Part shown: positions 25,068 to 31,746 of the stretch, one piece after another | Layout: every line of letters begins with the position of its first letter | Numbering within the stretch: position 1 is the first letter of the stretch | Assembly: GCA_049585815.1 (NCBI GenBank) | Contig: JBAVAR010000056.1 | Coordinates: 1 to 58,195 of the forward strand | Length of the DNA: 58,195 bases | Direction: 5' to 3' | Source of the DNA: DATLSM01 sp049585815 | GTDB lineage: Bacteria > Actinomycetota > Thermoleophilia > Solirubrobacterales > 70-9 | Notes under the pieces: model-generated | Database searches by the model: none | What the model was told of the DNA's origin: nothing | The model's input: only the letters and a program-made list of their open reading frames with translations | Made by a program: the position numbers and the translations under genes

Positions 25068-25436
25068 TTAGCGGGCCTGTAAGCCGGATCCTGTCGTGAG
25101 CGGCCATCTGTCTCGCCGGGGCCGAAGCCCCGACGGATCGCCAGAGGCAACCTGCGGCCTACCTGGACCTCGCCGAGCCGGGTCCTCGGTCCTGCTTGGC
25201 CTTGCACCGGGCGGGGTTTGCCTGGCCGCCGCGTCACCGCGACGCCGGTGCGCTCTTACCGCACCATTTCACCTTTGCCTGTACGCGGCTCACGTGTGGC
25301 CGCGTCATCGGCCGTGTATTTCTGTGGCACTGTCCCGCGGGTTTCCCCGGGTGGGCGTTACCCACCGCCCTCGCTCTATGGTGTCCGGACTTTCCTCGAG
25401 GGGTTTTCTCTCCCCCCGCGGCCACTCAGCCCGCAC
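25068..25436 (-). ncRNA. rnpB: RNase P RNA (bacterial type A)
   Basis: The minus strand contains the universal blocks of RNase P RNA: GAGGAAAGTCCGGAC followed by ACCATAGAG, GGTAACGCCC, ACAGTGCCACAGAAATACA, GCAAGGCCAAGCAGG and ACGACAGGATCCGGCTTACA. P1 can be formed between GCGGGCU at the 5' end and GGCCCGC at the 3' end, and P2 between GAGUGGCC and GGCCGCUC, which sets the ends to within a few bases. It is the ribozyme that removes tRNA 5' leaders. It lies downstream of lexA on the same strand, with its own likely promoter between them. Confidence 0.96.
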
Positions 25437-25441
25437 CCTGG

Positions 25442-25468
25442 ATAGTAGCCCTCCGACGGCCTTGCCAA
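25442..25468 (-). promoter_or_regulatory. Likely rnpB promoter
   Basis: On the minus strand TTGGCA and TACTAT are separated by 15 bp, with the -10-like box 7-8 nt before the inferred 5' end of RNase P RNA. The spacing is short for a sigma-70 promoter, so this is a tentative call based mainly on position. Confidence 0.4.
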
Positions 25469-25616
25469 GAGCGGCCCTCCCGCTATTTCCTCTGGGCATT
25501 CCGACCGGGTCACACGTCGGGGTGCTCCTCTCATCTCCTCGGTCCAGGATCCTGCCCAGCTGCGGCAACCAGACCTACCGCCGAAGGTGGTCTGCGCAGG
25601 AATCTGCTGCGGAGAT

Positions 25617-26228
25617 TCAGACTTTGCGGAATACGCCCACGACACGACCCAGGACGCGGGCCTCGGTGGTGCGAATTGGTTTCATCGACTCATTCTCAGG
25701 CTGTAGACGAACGTGATCGGGTTCGCGGAAGATCCGCTTTACCGTCGCCTCCTCACCGATCAAGGCGACGACGATCTCGCCGTCGGGAGCATCGTCCGCG
25801 GGCCGGACCACCACGTAATCGCCCTCAAGGATTCCCGCGTCCTTCATGCTCTCCCCGCGCACCTGGAGAATGTAATCGCCATCCTCCCCACCGATCACGT
25901 CAGGGATCTCGAGGTACTCCTCAATGTTCTCTTCGGCCAGGATCGGTTCTCCCGCTGCGACCTGGCCGACCAGAGGCAATCCAGCTCCGGGTCTGATCGT
26001 CTTCTTCGCCTTGTCGAAGAGCAGCTCGATCGCCCTCGGTTTCGAGGGGTCGCGTCGAAGCAGTCCAATCTTCTCCAGGTTCGCCAGGTGAGCATGCACG
26101 GTGGAGGAGGAATGCAACCCGACGGCCTTGCCGATCTCGCGCACGGTCGGTGGGTACCCGGTCTTTGCCGCATAACGACGGATGAAATCGAAGATCTCCT
26201 TCTGCCTCTTGGTCAGATCAAGGTCCAC
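25617..26228 (-). CDS. lexA: LexA SOS repressor
   Basis: 203 residues; GTG start after AAGGAG. The N-terminal winged helix (LTKRQKEIFDFIRRYAAKTG, PPTVREIGKAVGLHSSSTVH) binds SOS boxes. The C-terminal S24 peptidase domain carries the autocleavage Ala-Gly in GQVAAGEPILAEEN, the catalytic Ser in VRGESMKDAGILEGDY and the Lys in EEATVKRIFREPD. When RecA filaments form on single-stranded DNA, LexA cleaves itself and the DNA-repair regulon is released. A perfect SOS box 46 bp upstream of the start shows autoregulation. Confidence 0.98.
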   Translation of the reverse strand: MDLDLTKRQKEIFDFIRRYAAKTGYPPTVREIGKAVGLHSSSTVHAHLANLEKIGLLRRDPSKPRAIELLFDKAKKTIRPGAGLPLVGQVAAGEPILAEENIEEYLEIPDVIGGEDGDYILQVRGESMKDAGILEGDYVVVRPADDAPDGEIVVALIGEEATVKRIFREPDHVRLQPENESMKPIRTTEARVLGRVVGVFRKV

Positions 26229-26273
26229 GCTCTCTCCTTATTGCATCTCCGCACGCCGGGTATTGAATTGCTC

Positions 26274-26285
26274 GAACAGACGTTC
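26274..26285. promoter_or_regulatory. LexA-binding SOS box
   Basis: GAACAGACGTTC is a perfect GAAC-N4-GTTC palindrome of the Gram-positive/actinobacterial type, within the longer CGAACAGACGTTCG. It lies 46 bp before the lexA start and 55 bp before tRNA-Leu, and is the expected autoregulatory site. Confidence 0.9.
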
Positions 26286-26340
26286 GTAGGCTAGCGCGTG
26301 GTCCGGATGCTTTCAAGGCCAATACAATCAGCCGACTCAA

Positions 26341-26426
26341 GCGGCTGTGGCGGAACTGGTAGACGCGCAAGGTTGAGGGCCTTGTGTCCCTAACGGGACG
26401 TGATGGTTCGACTCCATTCAGCCGCA
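26341..26426 (+). tRNA. tRNA-Leu (anticodon GAG)
   Basis: 86 nt with a 7-bp acceptor stem (GCGGCTG/CAGCCGC), D-loop with AACTGGTAGACG, anticodon arm CAAGG-TTGAGGG-CCTTG giving anticodon GAG, a long class II variable arm (GTCCCTAACGGGAC), and T-loop GGTTCGACTCC. The 3' CCA is not encoded (CTA follows). The section from the anticodon loop to the 3' end is duplicated exactly at 28762-28816, marking this tRNA as an integration site. Confidence 0.96.
26371..26425 (+). repeat. Attachment-site repeat, copy inside tRNA-Leu
   Basis: 55 bp from the anticodon arm to the end of the acceptor stem, identical to 28762-28816. Tyrosine integrases commonly recombine in the anticodon or T-arm and rebuild the tRNA with an identical 3' part, leaving such direct repeats (attL/attR) at the element's ends. 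Confidence 0.85.
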
Positions 26427-26430
26427 CTAA

Positions 26431-26460
26431 GAAAGCCCCGCTAATGTGGGGTTTTCTTTT
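26431..26460 (+). terminator. Intrinsic terminator of tRNA-Leu
   Basis: Stem GAAAGCCCC / GGGGTTTTC with loop GCTAATGT, followed by TTTT. A closely related hairpin follows the second attachment repeat at 28822. Confidence 0.85.
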
Positions 26461-26690
26461 TGCCTGACGCGTGATAGGCGACGCCGCCCCGCAGTTCTGT
26501 GTCTCAATTTTGTCTTATTTTCATGCAGAGGCGCGCAGATTCGGCCCTCCCGGGCTCAGCCCCACGACGCAACTTCGCCAGCAGGGCCGCGAGCAGCTTC
26601 TCGTCGACTATCGCGAGTAGGCGCGCGCCCCGTTCTTGCCTACCAGGGAGCGCGACGGCCAATCATCGGCCCGCCCGTACCATCGAGCAC

Positions 26691-27242
26691 ATGACTATTC
26701 AACGGGTGGACAACGTCGCCATCGTCGTCGACGATCTGGACGCGGCTGTCGCGTTCTTCACCGAGCTCGGCATGGAGCTGGAAGGCAAAGGGCAGGTCGA
26801 AGGCCTTTGGGCGGACCGCACCGTCGGACTCGACGGCGTCCGGAGCGACATCGCGATGATGCGGACCCCGGACGGCCACAGCAAGCTGGAGTTGACCAAG
26901 TACCACACACCCGCGGCGTCGGGCGCCGAGCCTGAGAACCCGCCTCCCAACACGCTGGGCCTGCATCGCGTCATGTTCGCCGTCGACGACATCGACGACA
27001 CTATCGATCGCCTGCGCGCCCACGGCGCCGATCTCCTCGGCGAGGTGGCGCAGTACGAGAGCATCTTCCGGCTCTGCTATCTCCGCGGCCCCGCAGGCAT
27101 CATCGTCGCTCTGGCAGAGCAGAACATGCGCGAGGTGACCTCGGTCGTGATCGAGGAGGTGCGAAGCGGTGATTGGGGGATCGGCGGCAAGGCGCTCTCC
27201 ACCGAGGACGTCAGGGCGCTCGCGGCGGGGAGCGCGGCGTAA
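26691..27242 (+). CDS. Glyoxalase/VOC-superfamily protein
   Basis: 183 residues from the ATG at 26691; the frame is open upstream but the VOC fold begins here (MTIQRVDNVAIVVDDLDAAV). Two beta-alpha-beta-beta-beta modules are visible (VDNVAIVVDDLDAAVAFFTE; HRVMFAVDDIDDTIDRLRAH), and candidate metal ligands are the Glu in KLELTKYH and the second-module His in GLHRVMFAV. These enzymes act on small carbonyl, epoxide or antibiotic substrates; the substrate is not readable. The stop overlaps the start of the next gene (TAATG), so the two are co-translated. It lies inside the tRNA-Leu repeat-flanked segment. Confidence 0.85.
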   Translation: MTIQRVDNVAIVVDDLDAAVAFFTELGMELEGKGQVEGLWADRTVGLDGVRSDIAMMRTPDGHSKLELTKYHTPAASGAEPENPPPNTLGLHRVMFAVDDIDDTIDRLRAHGADLLGEVAQYESIFRLCYLRGPAGIIVALAEQNMREVTSVVIEEVRSGDWGIGGKALSTEDVRALAAGSAA

Positions 27243-27832
27243 TGGGCACCGCCTCCCGGGAGCAGGAAGTGGGGCCTGTGAGCACGCGCATGCGCCGCTC
27301 AGTTGTCAGCGAACGCCAGGCGCCGCTGCGGGCTCTCTATGCGGAGAGTCCCCAGCGGGCCCGAACGCGCAAGACGGCGCGAACGACCTCTGTCGAGATC
27401 CCGGCGACGGATCCCTTTCACGGCGAGGTCGAGGTCGGGAGCGGATACGGGACTTCCCTTCGCTATGGGCTCGATCGCTACATAGGAGGCCTGCACGACG
27501 CTCCAAACCCAGGTGATCTCCTCTGCGCGGCGCTCGCCGCCTGCCAGGACGGGGCGATCAGGATGATCGCCAACCTGCTCGAGATCGAGCTCACCGCGCT
27601 CGAGGTCACGGTCACCGGCGAACTCGATGTCCGCGGTTGCCTCGGGATCGACCCCGGCGTTAGGGTCGGTTTCGAGGCACTGGAGTGCCGGGTGGACCTT
27701 GCGGGGGCCGAGGGGTCCGATCCCAAGCGGCTTGCAGCCTTGGTCGCAGCGGCCGAGCGGTTCTGCGTCAACCTCGACACGCTGCGGGGAGGAATCGAGG
27801 TGAGCGCGAGCGCCAACGTGGAGGTCGGCTGA
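27242..27832 (+). CDS. OsmC/Ohr-family peroxidase-like protein
   Basis: 196 residues; start overlaps the glyoxalase stop (TAATG), with a later ATG at 27290 as an alternative. The OsmC fold is shown by GDLLCAALAACQDGAIRMIA (first reactive Cys on the central helix), LEVTVTGELDVRGCLGI, and AAERFCVNLDTLRGG (second Cys). Members reduce organic hydroperoxides through this Cys pair. The N-terminal ~45 residues are basic and outside the domain. Together with the glyoxalase it forms a small stress or detoxification operon within the island. Confidence 0.82.
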   Translation: MGTASREQEVGPVSTRMRRSVVSERQAPLRALYAESPQRARTRKTARTTSVEIPATDPFHGEVEVGSGYGTSLRYGLDRYIGGLHDAPNPGDLLCAALAACQDGAIRMIANLLEIELTALEVTVTGELDVRGCLGIDPGVRVGFEALECRVDLAGAEGSDPKRLAALVAAAERFCVNLDTLRGGIEVSASANVEVG

Positions 27833-27960
27833 CGCGACGCTGCCGACGGATGGCCGTCTTGACCACCGTGGCCCCGATACGCGCGCCACCCCATCTACTG
27901 GGAGGCCTATGACGCGAGAGCAGCAAAGGTGCTCCCAAAAGGCCTGAGATCTGGGAAAGC

Positions 27961-28308
27961 TCAGCCGCCTGCCTTGGGTTGCTCGTCGAGCAGCGCGACA
28001 ATTCGATCGCGAGCCGCCGGCAGCTCGGAGGCGACCACGTCCCAGACCAGGCTGAGGTCGACGCCGAAGTAGTCGTGGATCAGCTTGTCGCGCATCCCGG
28101 CCATCTCCCGCCATGGGATATCCGGAGAACGGTCGCGCAGCGGCTCGGAGACGCGCTTTGAGGCCTCGCCGAGGATCTCCATGTTGCGAAGCACCGCGTC
28201 TTGGACCATCGAGTCGCTGAGGAAGGCGTCGCGGCCCTCCTCGGTGTAGGCGAGGATGCGGTCGATCGCGTCGCGGATGTGGAGCAGGTAGACCTGCTCA
28301 TCCTTCAC
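27961..28308 (-). CDS. hepT: HepT-type toxin (HEPN domain ribonuclease)
   Basis: 115 residues. The HEPN active-site motif R-x4-6-HxY is present as RDKLIHDYFGVD, preceded by NMEILGEASKRVSE, which is diagnostic for HepT. These small all-alpha proteins are RNases neutralised by a cognate minimal nucleotidyltransferase (MntA), which adds AMP to the Tyr of the HxY motif. The 4-bp overlap with the mntA-like gene upstream shows they form one module. Confidence 0.9.
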   Translation of the reverse strand: MKDEQVYLLHIRDAIDRILAYTEEGRDAFLSDSMVQDAVLRNMEILGEASKRVSEPLRDRSPDIPWREMAGMRDKLIHDYFGVDLSLVWDVVASELPAARDRIVALLDEQPKAGG

Positions 28309-28610
28309 AGCGGGGCCGCCTCGGCGAGGATTCGCTCGCGCAGATAGGGAGAGAGGCCCCCCTCGCTGAGAACGTCCACCTCGACCCCGAGCGTCTGCTC
28401 CAGCTCCTGGGAGAGGGCAATCAGGTCGAAGAGGTTGCGGTCCTCCGACATCTCGACCAGGAGGTCGAGATCGCTACCGGACCCTGCCTCACCGCGCCCA
28501 GCCGATCCGAAGACGCGAACGTTGCGGGCACCATGGGCAGAGGCAATTCGCGCGATGTCCTCGCGGGACTCGTGACGAGCAAGAATGGCGCTGGCCGATC
28601 GCTCGGTCAT
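28305..28610 (-). CDS. mntA: MntA-type nucleotidyltransferase antitoxin
   Basis: 101 residues from the ATG at 28610. The nucleotidyltransferase motif GSxxRG-x5-SDxDLLV is visible as FGSAGRGEAGSGSDLDLLVE, with the third acidic residue in LGVEVDVLSEG. In studied HepT/MntA systems this enzyme AMPylates the toxin tyrosine with ATP. The stop overlaps the hepT start by 4 bp. Palindromic direct repeats lie about 80-115 bp upstream and could be the operator. Confidence 0.9.
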   Translation of the reverse strand: MTERSASAILARHESREDIARIASAHGARNVRVFGSAGRGEAGSGSDLDLLVEMSEDRNLFDLIALSQELEQTLGVEVDVLSEGGLSPYLRERILAEAAPL

Positions 28611-28688
28611 CTGAGGAATGCTAGGAGGTCGGCCGGGGGATTGGGTGCCGATATCCCGGGGGCCCAATCGGGGGCCCAAACTGAGAAA

Positions 28689-28725
28689 ACCTGAGAGCAC
28701 CTCAGGTAACCTGAGAGCACTTCAG
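28689..28725. repeat. Two 17-bp direct repeats, each palindromic, beside the attachment repeat
   Basis: ACCTGAGAGCACCTCAG and ACCTGAGAGCACTTCAG, 20 bp apart (start to start). Each is an interrupted palindrome (CTGAG-N5-YTCAG), and between them CTCAGGT-A-ACCTGAG forms a further perfect palindrome at 28701-28715. The position is 37 bp left of the 55-bp tRNA repeat and upstream of mntA. It could be an MntA/HepT operator or arm-type integrase binding sites; the sequence does not decide. Confidence 0.75.
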
Positions 28726-28761
28726 AACACCACACAAGCCTGAGGTGACGTCGATCGCTTG

Positions 28762-28816
28762 GGTTGAGGGCCTTGTGTCCCTAACGGGACGTGATGGTTC
28801 GACTCCATTCAGCCGC
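28762..28816 (+). repeat. Attachment-site repeat, second copy of the tRNA-Leu 3' half
   Basis: Exact 55-bp copy of 26371-26425. The 5' part of the tRNA is missing, so this is not a functional tRNA. Similarity continues into the following terminator with several substitutions, so the copy probably came in with an element that carried its own tRNA 3' end and terminator. Confidence 0.88.
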
Positions 28817-28821
28817 CCTAG

Positions 28822-28851
28822 GAAAGCCCCGCTCAGGCGGGGTTTTCTTTT
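28822..28851 (+). terminator. Intrinsic terminator after the second tRNA repeat
   Basis: Stem AAAGCCCCGC / GCGGGGTTTT with loop TCAG, followed by CTTTT. It is homologous to the tRNA-Leu terminator at 26431 but with different loop-proximal bases. Confidence 0.8.
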
Positions 28852-28952
28852 GTCCACTAACCGAGTAAGGAATGCGCCGAAAGTGCCCCGCGGCGCCAGT
28901 CCGTGCGCCAGTCACTTTGACGAGCGCAGGCGCGAGCGGCGAGGATGGCGAC

Positions 28953-29240
28953 GTGGCTTACTTTCCTGTCAGCCTCACCGAGGACGCGTCCGAGAACGCG
29001 TGGGAACGGCTGATGGATGCGGTGAAAGACAAGCCCGGCCGACGCAACCAATCCTTTGAAATCGACGGCCATCGGGTTGATTGCTTTGTGATCTGGGAGG
29101 GACCGAATCGGACCGACGTGCGGACCGCGGTTGCCTATGCGGTCGGCGTCAAGGGCGGAATGGTCGTCATCGGCGAGGACAGCGATATTGCGGGTCCGGT
29201 CGCCAAGATGCCGACCCCTCATCTGCCGCTTGACTTCTGA
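28953..29240 (+). CDS. Small hypothetical protein
   Basis: 95 residues from the GTG at 28953, which has GAGGA 7 nt upstream; the ATG-like start at 28872 lies in unconvincing sequence. It begins MAYFPVSLTEDASENAWERL and contains QSFEIDGHRVDCFVIWEGPN followed by RTDVRTAVAYAVGVKGGMVV. The mixed alpha/beta composition has no motif I can name. It lies in the accessory zone right after the attachment repeat. Confidence 0.6.
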   Translation: MAYFPVSLTEDASENAWERLMDAVKDKPGRRNQSFEIDGHRVDCFVIWEGPNRTDVRTAVAYAVGVKGGMVVIGEDSDIAGPVAKMPTPHLPLDF

Positions 29241-29246
29241 CGTACG

Positions 29247-29258
29247 TTGTATGTACAA
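29247..29258. promoter_or_regulatory. Palindrome at the DUF1778/GNAT promoter
   Basis: TTGTA-TG-TACAA, perfect 5-bp arms, ending 9 bp before the antitoxin ATG at 29267. RHH-type antitoxins with GNAT toxins autoregulate through palindromes at this position. Confidence 0.55.
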
Positions 29259-29266
29259 TGCTTGCT

Positions 29267-29530
29267 ATGGCCGGCTCAAAACAACGAGTCAACCTACGCA
29301 TTGAGCCCCAAGATCGCGCTCTGTTCGACCGTGCCGCAGTAGCGCAGCGCGAGACCCTAACCCAGTTTCTTGTAGAGAGTGGACGGGAGCGGGCGGAGCG
29401 ACTTCTGGCTGATCGGACAAACTTCCGCATCGATTCCGAGGACTGGCAGCGACTTATCGCGGCGATGGATCGTCCTGCCCAAGTACGGCCCGAGTTGGCC
29501 AAGCTCTTTGCACGCCCGCGCCCTGAGTAG
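29267..29530 (+). CDS. DUF1778 antitoxin of a TacA/TacT-type module
   Basis: 87 residues from the ATG at 29267; an in-frame ATG at 29258 would add three residues and lies inside the operator palindrome. The N-terminal RVNLRIEPQDRALFDRAAVA followed by QRETLTQFLVESGRERAERL is a ribbon-helix-helix fold of the DUF1778 family. The C-terminal tail (SEDWQRLIAAMDRPAQVRPE) is the toxin-neutralising part, with the W-x2-hydrophobic-x4-D-x-P pattern seen in TacA antitoxins. It is directly followed by its GNAT toxin. Confidence 0.9.
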   Translation: MAGSKQRVNLRIEPQDRALFDRAAVAQRETLTQFLVESGRERAERLLADRTNFRIDSEDWQRLIAAMDRPAQVRPELAKLFARPRPE

Positions 29531-29539
29531 CGGGCGCGC

Positions 29540-30067
29540 GTGCCTCGATTTCTAGACCCCGAGCGACTCAGTTCGGAGCATCGGCTTAACGGCTTTGACT
29601 GCGGGGTGGGGTCCCTTAACGTATGGATTTGCCGGCACGCTCGCGCAGCGAGTGGAGTCGGATCTGCCCAGACATATGTCGTTACCGATTCGGAGCAGGA
29701 TCGAGTCGTCGGCTATCACGCACTCACGGTTGCTTCGGTTGAGCATGCCGACGCCAGTTCCCGAGCTAGGAAAGGAATGCCCAGACATCCGATTCCCGCC
29801 GTATTACTTGCGCGTCTCGCTGTAGCCGAGTCGGTCCAGGGAAGGGACATCGGTGCATTCCTGTTAAGGGATGTCATGGTTCGAACAGTCGCAGTATCGG
29901 AAGAGACAGGAATCCGCCTGATGCTTGCTCATGCACTTAGCGAGTCTGCCCGAGAGTTCTATCTGCATTTCGGCTTCGAACCGTCGCCCACAAACCACAT
30001 GAATGTCCAAATGATTGTCAAGGACATTCGGGCATCGCTTGAGGGGGGCAACCCCGCTGGCCAATAG
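29540..30067 (+). CDS. GNAT acetyltransferase toxin (TacT-like)
   Basis: 175 residues, GTG start 9 bp after the antitoxin. The GNAT fold is shown by FDCGVGSLNVWICRHARAAS (the FDCGxxxLxxWL start of TacT toxins), VVGYHALTVASVEH, LLARLAVAESVQGRDIGAFL (acetyl-CoA pyrophosphate loop, here QGRDIG in place of the usual QGxGxG), and SESAREFYLHFGFEPSP. Such toxins acetylate the amino group of charged tRNAs and block translation. The Asp in the CoA loop may weaken activity. Confidence 0.9.
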   Translation: MPRFLDPERLSSEHRLNGFDCGVGSLNVWICRHARAASGVGSAQTYVVTDSEQDRVVGYHALTVASVEHADASSRARKGMPRHPIPAVLLARLAVAESVQGRDIGAFLLRDVMVRTVAVSEETGIRLMLAHALSESAREFYLHFGFEPSPTNHMNVQMIVKDIRASLEGGNPAGQ

Positions 30068-30105
30068 TCGGATCGCTAGCCGGGGGGCCTCTGGGCGGCG
30101 CCGAG

Positions 30106-30201
30106 ATGCGACTCTGCCGCGAACGGGCTTATCTCTCGCAGCGGGAGCTTGCGAGTCTTGCCGACTGTAAGCTGCACCGCAGGCAGCACCTGCTACTTTG
30201 A
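30106..30201 (+). pseudogene. N-terminal stub of an XRE-family regulator
   Basis: The 31-codon frame reads MRLCRERAYLSQRELASLAD and then loses similarity. 'RxxRERAxLSQRELAxLAG' is the usual start of a helix-turn-helix XRE domain. The rest of the domain is absent and the stop overlaps the ATG at 30201 before the Phd gene. Probably the truncated end of a regulator left by recombination. Short, so tentative. Confidence 0.45.
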
Positions 30202-30206
30202 TGTAC

Positions 30207-30479
30207 ATGAATGAGTCGATCGGCATCGCGGAGCTGCGGCAGAACCTCAGCGTCTATCTGCGGCGAGTGAGTCGTGGGGAGCGGCTGGTGGTCACCGATC
30301 GCAATCGACCGGTGGCCGAGCTCGGCCCGGCACCGACTACGGGGCCCGACCTCGATCGCCTGATCGTCGAGGGGCGGGTCTCGCGTCCGCTCCATCGGGG
30401 TTTGCCGAAGCCATTGGAGCTGACCGGCGATCCGCGGGCGCTGAGCCGTGCGCTCGAGGAGATCCGCGGCGATCGCTAA
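30207..30479 (+). CDS. Phd/YefM-type antitoxin
   Basis: 90 residues from the ATG at 30207 (an ATG at 30201 would add two residues). The Phd/YefM fold is evident in SIGIAELRQNLSVYLRRVSR followed by GERLVVTDRNRPVAELGP. The C-terminal half is disordered-looking and would bind the toxin. The palindrome ATGTACAT lies over the start codons and may be its operator. The VapC-type gene follows 3 bp after the stop. Confidence 0.92.
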   Translation: MNESIGIAELRQNLSVYLRRVSRGERLVVTDRNRPVAELGPAPTTGPDLDRLIVEGRVSRPLHRGLPKPLELTGDPRALSRALEEIRGDR

Positions 30480-30482
30480 GTC

Positions 30483-30908
30483 GTGGCGCTCTTCTACGCG
30501 GATGCCTCCGCGTTGGTCAAACTCATCCGCGAGGAAGCCGAGTCTGGCGCTCTGCGGACCTATCTTAAGGATGCGGACCTGGTCAGCAGCGAGCTGGTCT
30601 TGGCCGAGATCCCCCGCGCGCTGCGCCGGGCAGTTGCACAGGACCCCGCCTTGCCGCTCGACCTATTGCTGGAACGCGCGGGCGAGCTGATTGACGCACT
30701 CGCGCTGCGGCCACTCGATCGTGCTCTGCTCACCGGCGCGGGGGCGCTAGCCGAGCCGGCGCTGCGAGCCCTCGACGCGATCCATGTTGCAGCAGCCGTC
30801 GACCTGGATCCGATTGAAGCCTTTGTGACCTACGACGAGCGCCAGGCTGCCGCCGCGCGCCTCGCCGGCCTGCGAACAATGGCACCGGGAATCCAGCGAG
30901 GCTCCTGA
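30483..30908 (+). CDS. vapC: VapC-type PIN-domain toxin
   Basis: 141 residues, GTG start. The PIN active site is complete: Asp7 in FYADASALVKLI, Glu in SSELVLAEIPRAL, Asp in LRALDAIHVAAAV and Asp in FVTYDERQAAAA. VapC proteins are Mg-dependent RNases that cleave tRNA or rRNA at single sites. It forms a module with the Phd-type antitoxin 3 bp upstream. Confidence 0.93.
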   Translation: MALFYADASALVKLIREEAESGALRTYLKDADLVSSELVLAEIPRALRRAVAQDPALPLDLLLERAGELIDALALRPLDRALLTGAGALAEPALRALDAIHVAAAVDLDPIEAFVTYDERQAAAARLAGLRTMAPGIQRGS

Positions 30909-31044
30909 TTGGATCTGCTTGGCTCCCGCCGCTGGGGGACCCCTGCGATGGCGCATCTTTACTAGTGACCTGAGTCGTTAGTCCGCAGGCATCGTGTTCT
31001 GCACGTCGAAGTCGTCGCCATCACAAGCGACGATGGGAGGCCTC

Positions 31045-31428
31045 ATGCCCAGACGTGTGGATGTCGTTCTCAAAGACGATGAGCGCGAGGTGCTCGAGCG
31101 CTGGGCCCGGCGCCCGAAGAGCGCTCAGGCCCTGGCGCTGCGCTGCCGGATCGTGCTGGCGGCTGCTGAGGGCGAGCCCAGCAAGGACATCGCGGCCCGC
31201 TTGGGCTGCAGCACGCAGACGGTCGGTCGCTGGCGGGGGCGCTTCGCCAGGCGAGGCTTCGACGGCCTGCATGACGAGCCGCGACCTGGCAAGCCGCGGC
31301 AGATCGGCGACGAGGAGATTGAGAGGGTGATCGTCAAGACCCTGGAGGAGATCCCGTCAAATGCCACCCACTGGTCGACGCGATCGATGGCGGCTCAGAC
31401 CGGGATGAACCAGAGCGCGATCAGCTAA
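31045..31428 (+). pseudogene. IS630-family transposase, N-terminal fragment
   Basis: About 127 codons. MPRRVDVVLKDDEREVLERW, then SAQALALRCRIVLAAAEGEP, SKDIAARLGCSTQTVGRWRG and RFARRGFDGLHDEPRPGKPR match the helix-turn-helix half of IS630 transposases. The frame stops at 31428, just after THWSTRSMAAQTGMNQSAIS, precisely where the DDE catalytic half should begin. The sequence after that point belongs to an integrase fragment on the other strand, so the transposase was cut by a recombination event. Confidence 0.85.
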
Positions 31429-31669
31429 GCGCGAGCGCCTCCTGGATGCGGAGCCCGCCACGCCAGAGGACGACGATCACGGCGCGCAGACGAGCGCCGT
31501 GGCGACCACCTCCAACCTGGCGCATCACGGCGACGATCTCCTCGACGCTCGGCGGGTCGGCCGGATAGCGCATCCCCTTGTTGCGGGGCGGTCGTCCGGC
31601 GTGGTAGCCGGGCATCGTCGCCGGCGAGCGGCGGCGTCCGGCGGAGTCGAGAACAGTGGATTCGGTCAT
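31421..31669 (-). pseudogene. Tyrosine recombinase/integrase, N-terminal fragment
   Basis: 82 codons from the ATG at 31669, which follows a GGAGG. It reads MTESTVLDSAGRRRSPATMP, YHAGRPPRNKGMRYPADPPS, VEEIVAVMRQVGGGRHGARL and RAVIVVLWRGGLRIQEALAL. The GLRIQEALAL segment holds the first catalytic Arg of tyrosine recombinases. The frame ends exactly at the junction with the IS630 fragment, so the other catalytic residues (Lys, HxxR, Tyr) are lost. Confidence 0.8.
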
Positions 31670-31746
31670 GGGATCCTCCTCCCAAAGAAGACAGCGGATC
31701 CCACTGCACTACCAGGACGGACCAGCAACCAGGTGAGCGAGCTGAG

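Noticed and set aside
25096..25996. Open frames across RNase P RNA and lexA
   Set aside because: They cover a structured RNA gene and the antisense of lexA; no protein motif.
28689..28725. Start of a CRISPR array
   Set aside because: Only two 17-bp units at a 20-bp period, with no spacer-length gaps and no cas genes.
28762..28816. Second tRNA-Leu gene
   Set aside because: Only the 3' half is present; the acceptor 5' strand and D-arm are missing, so it is an attachment repeat and not a tRNA.
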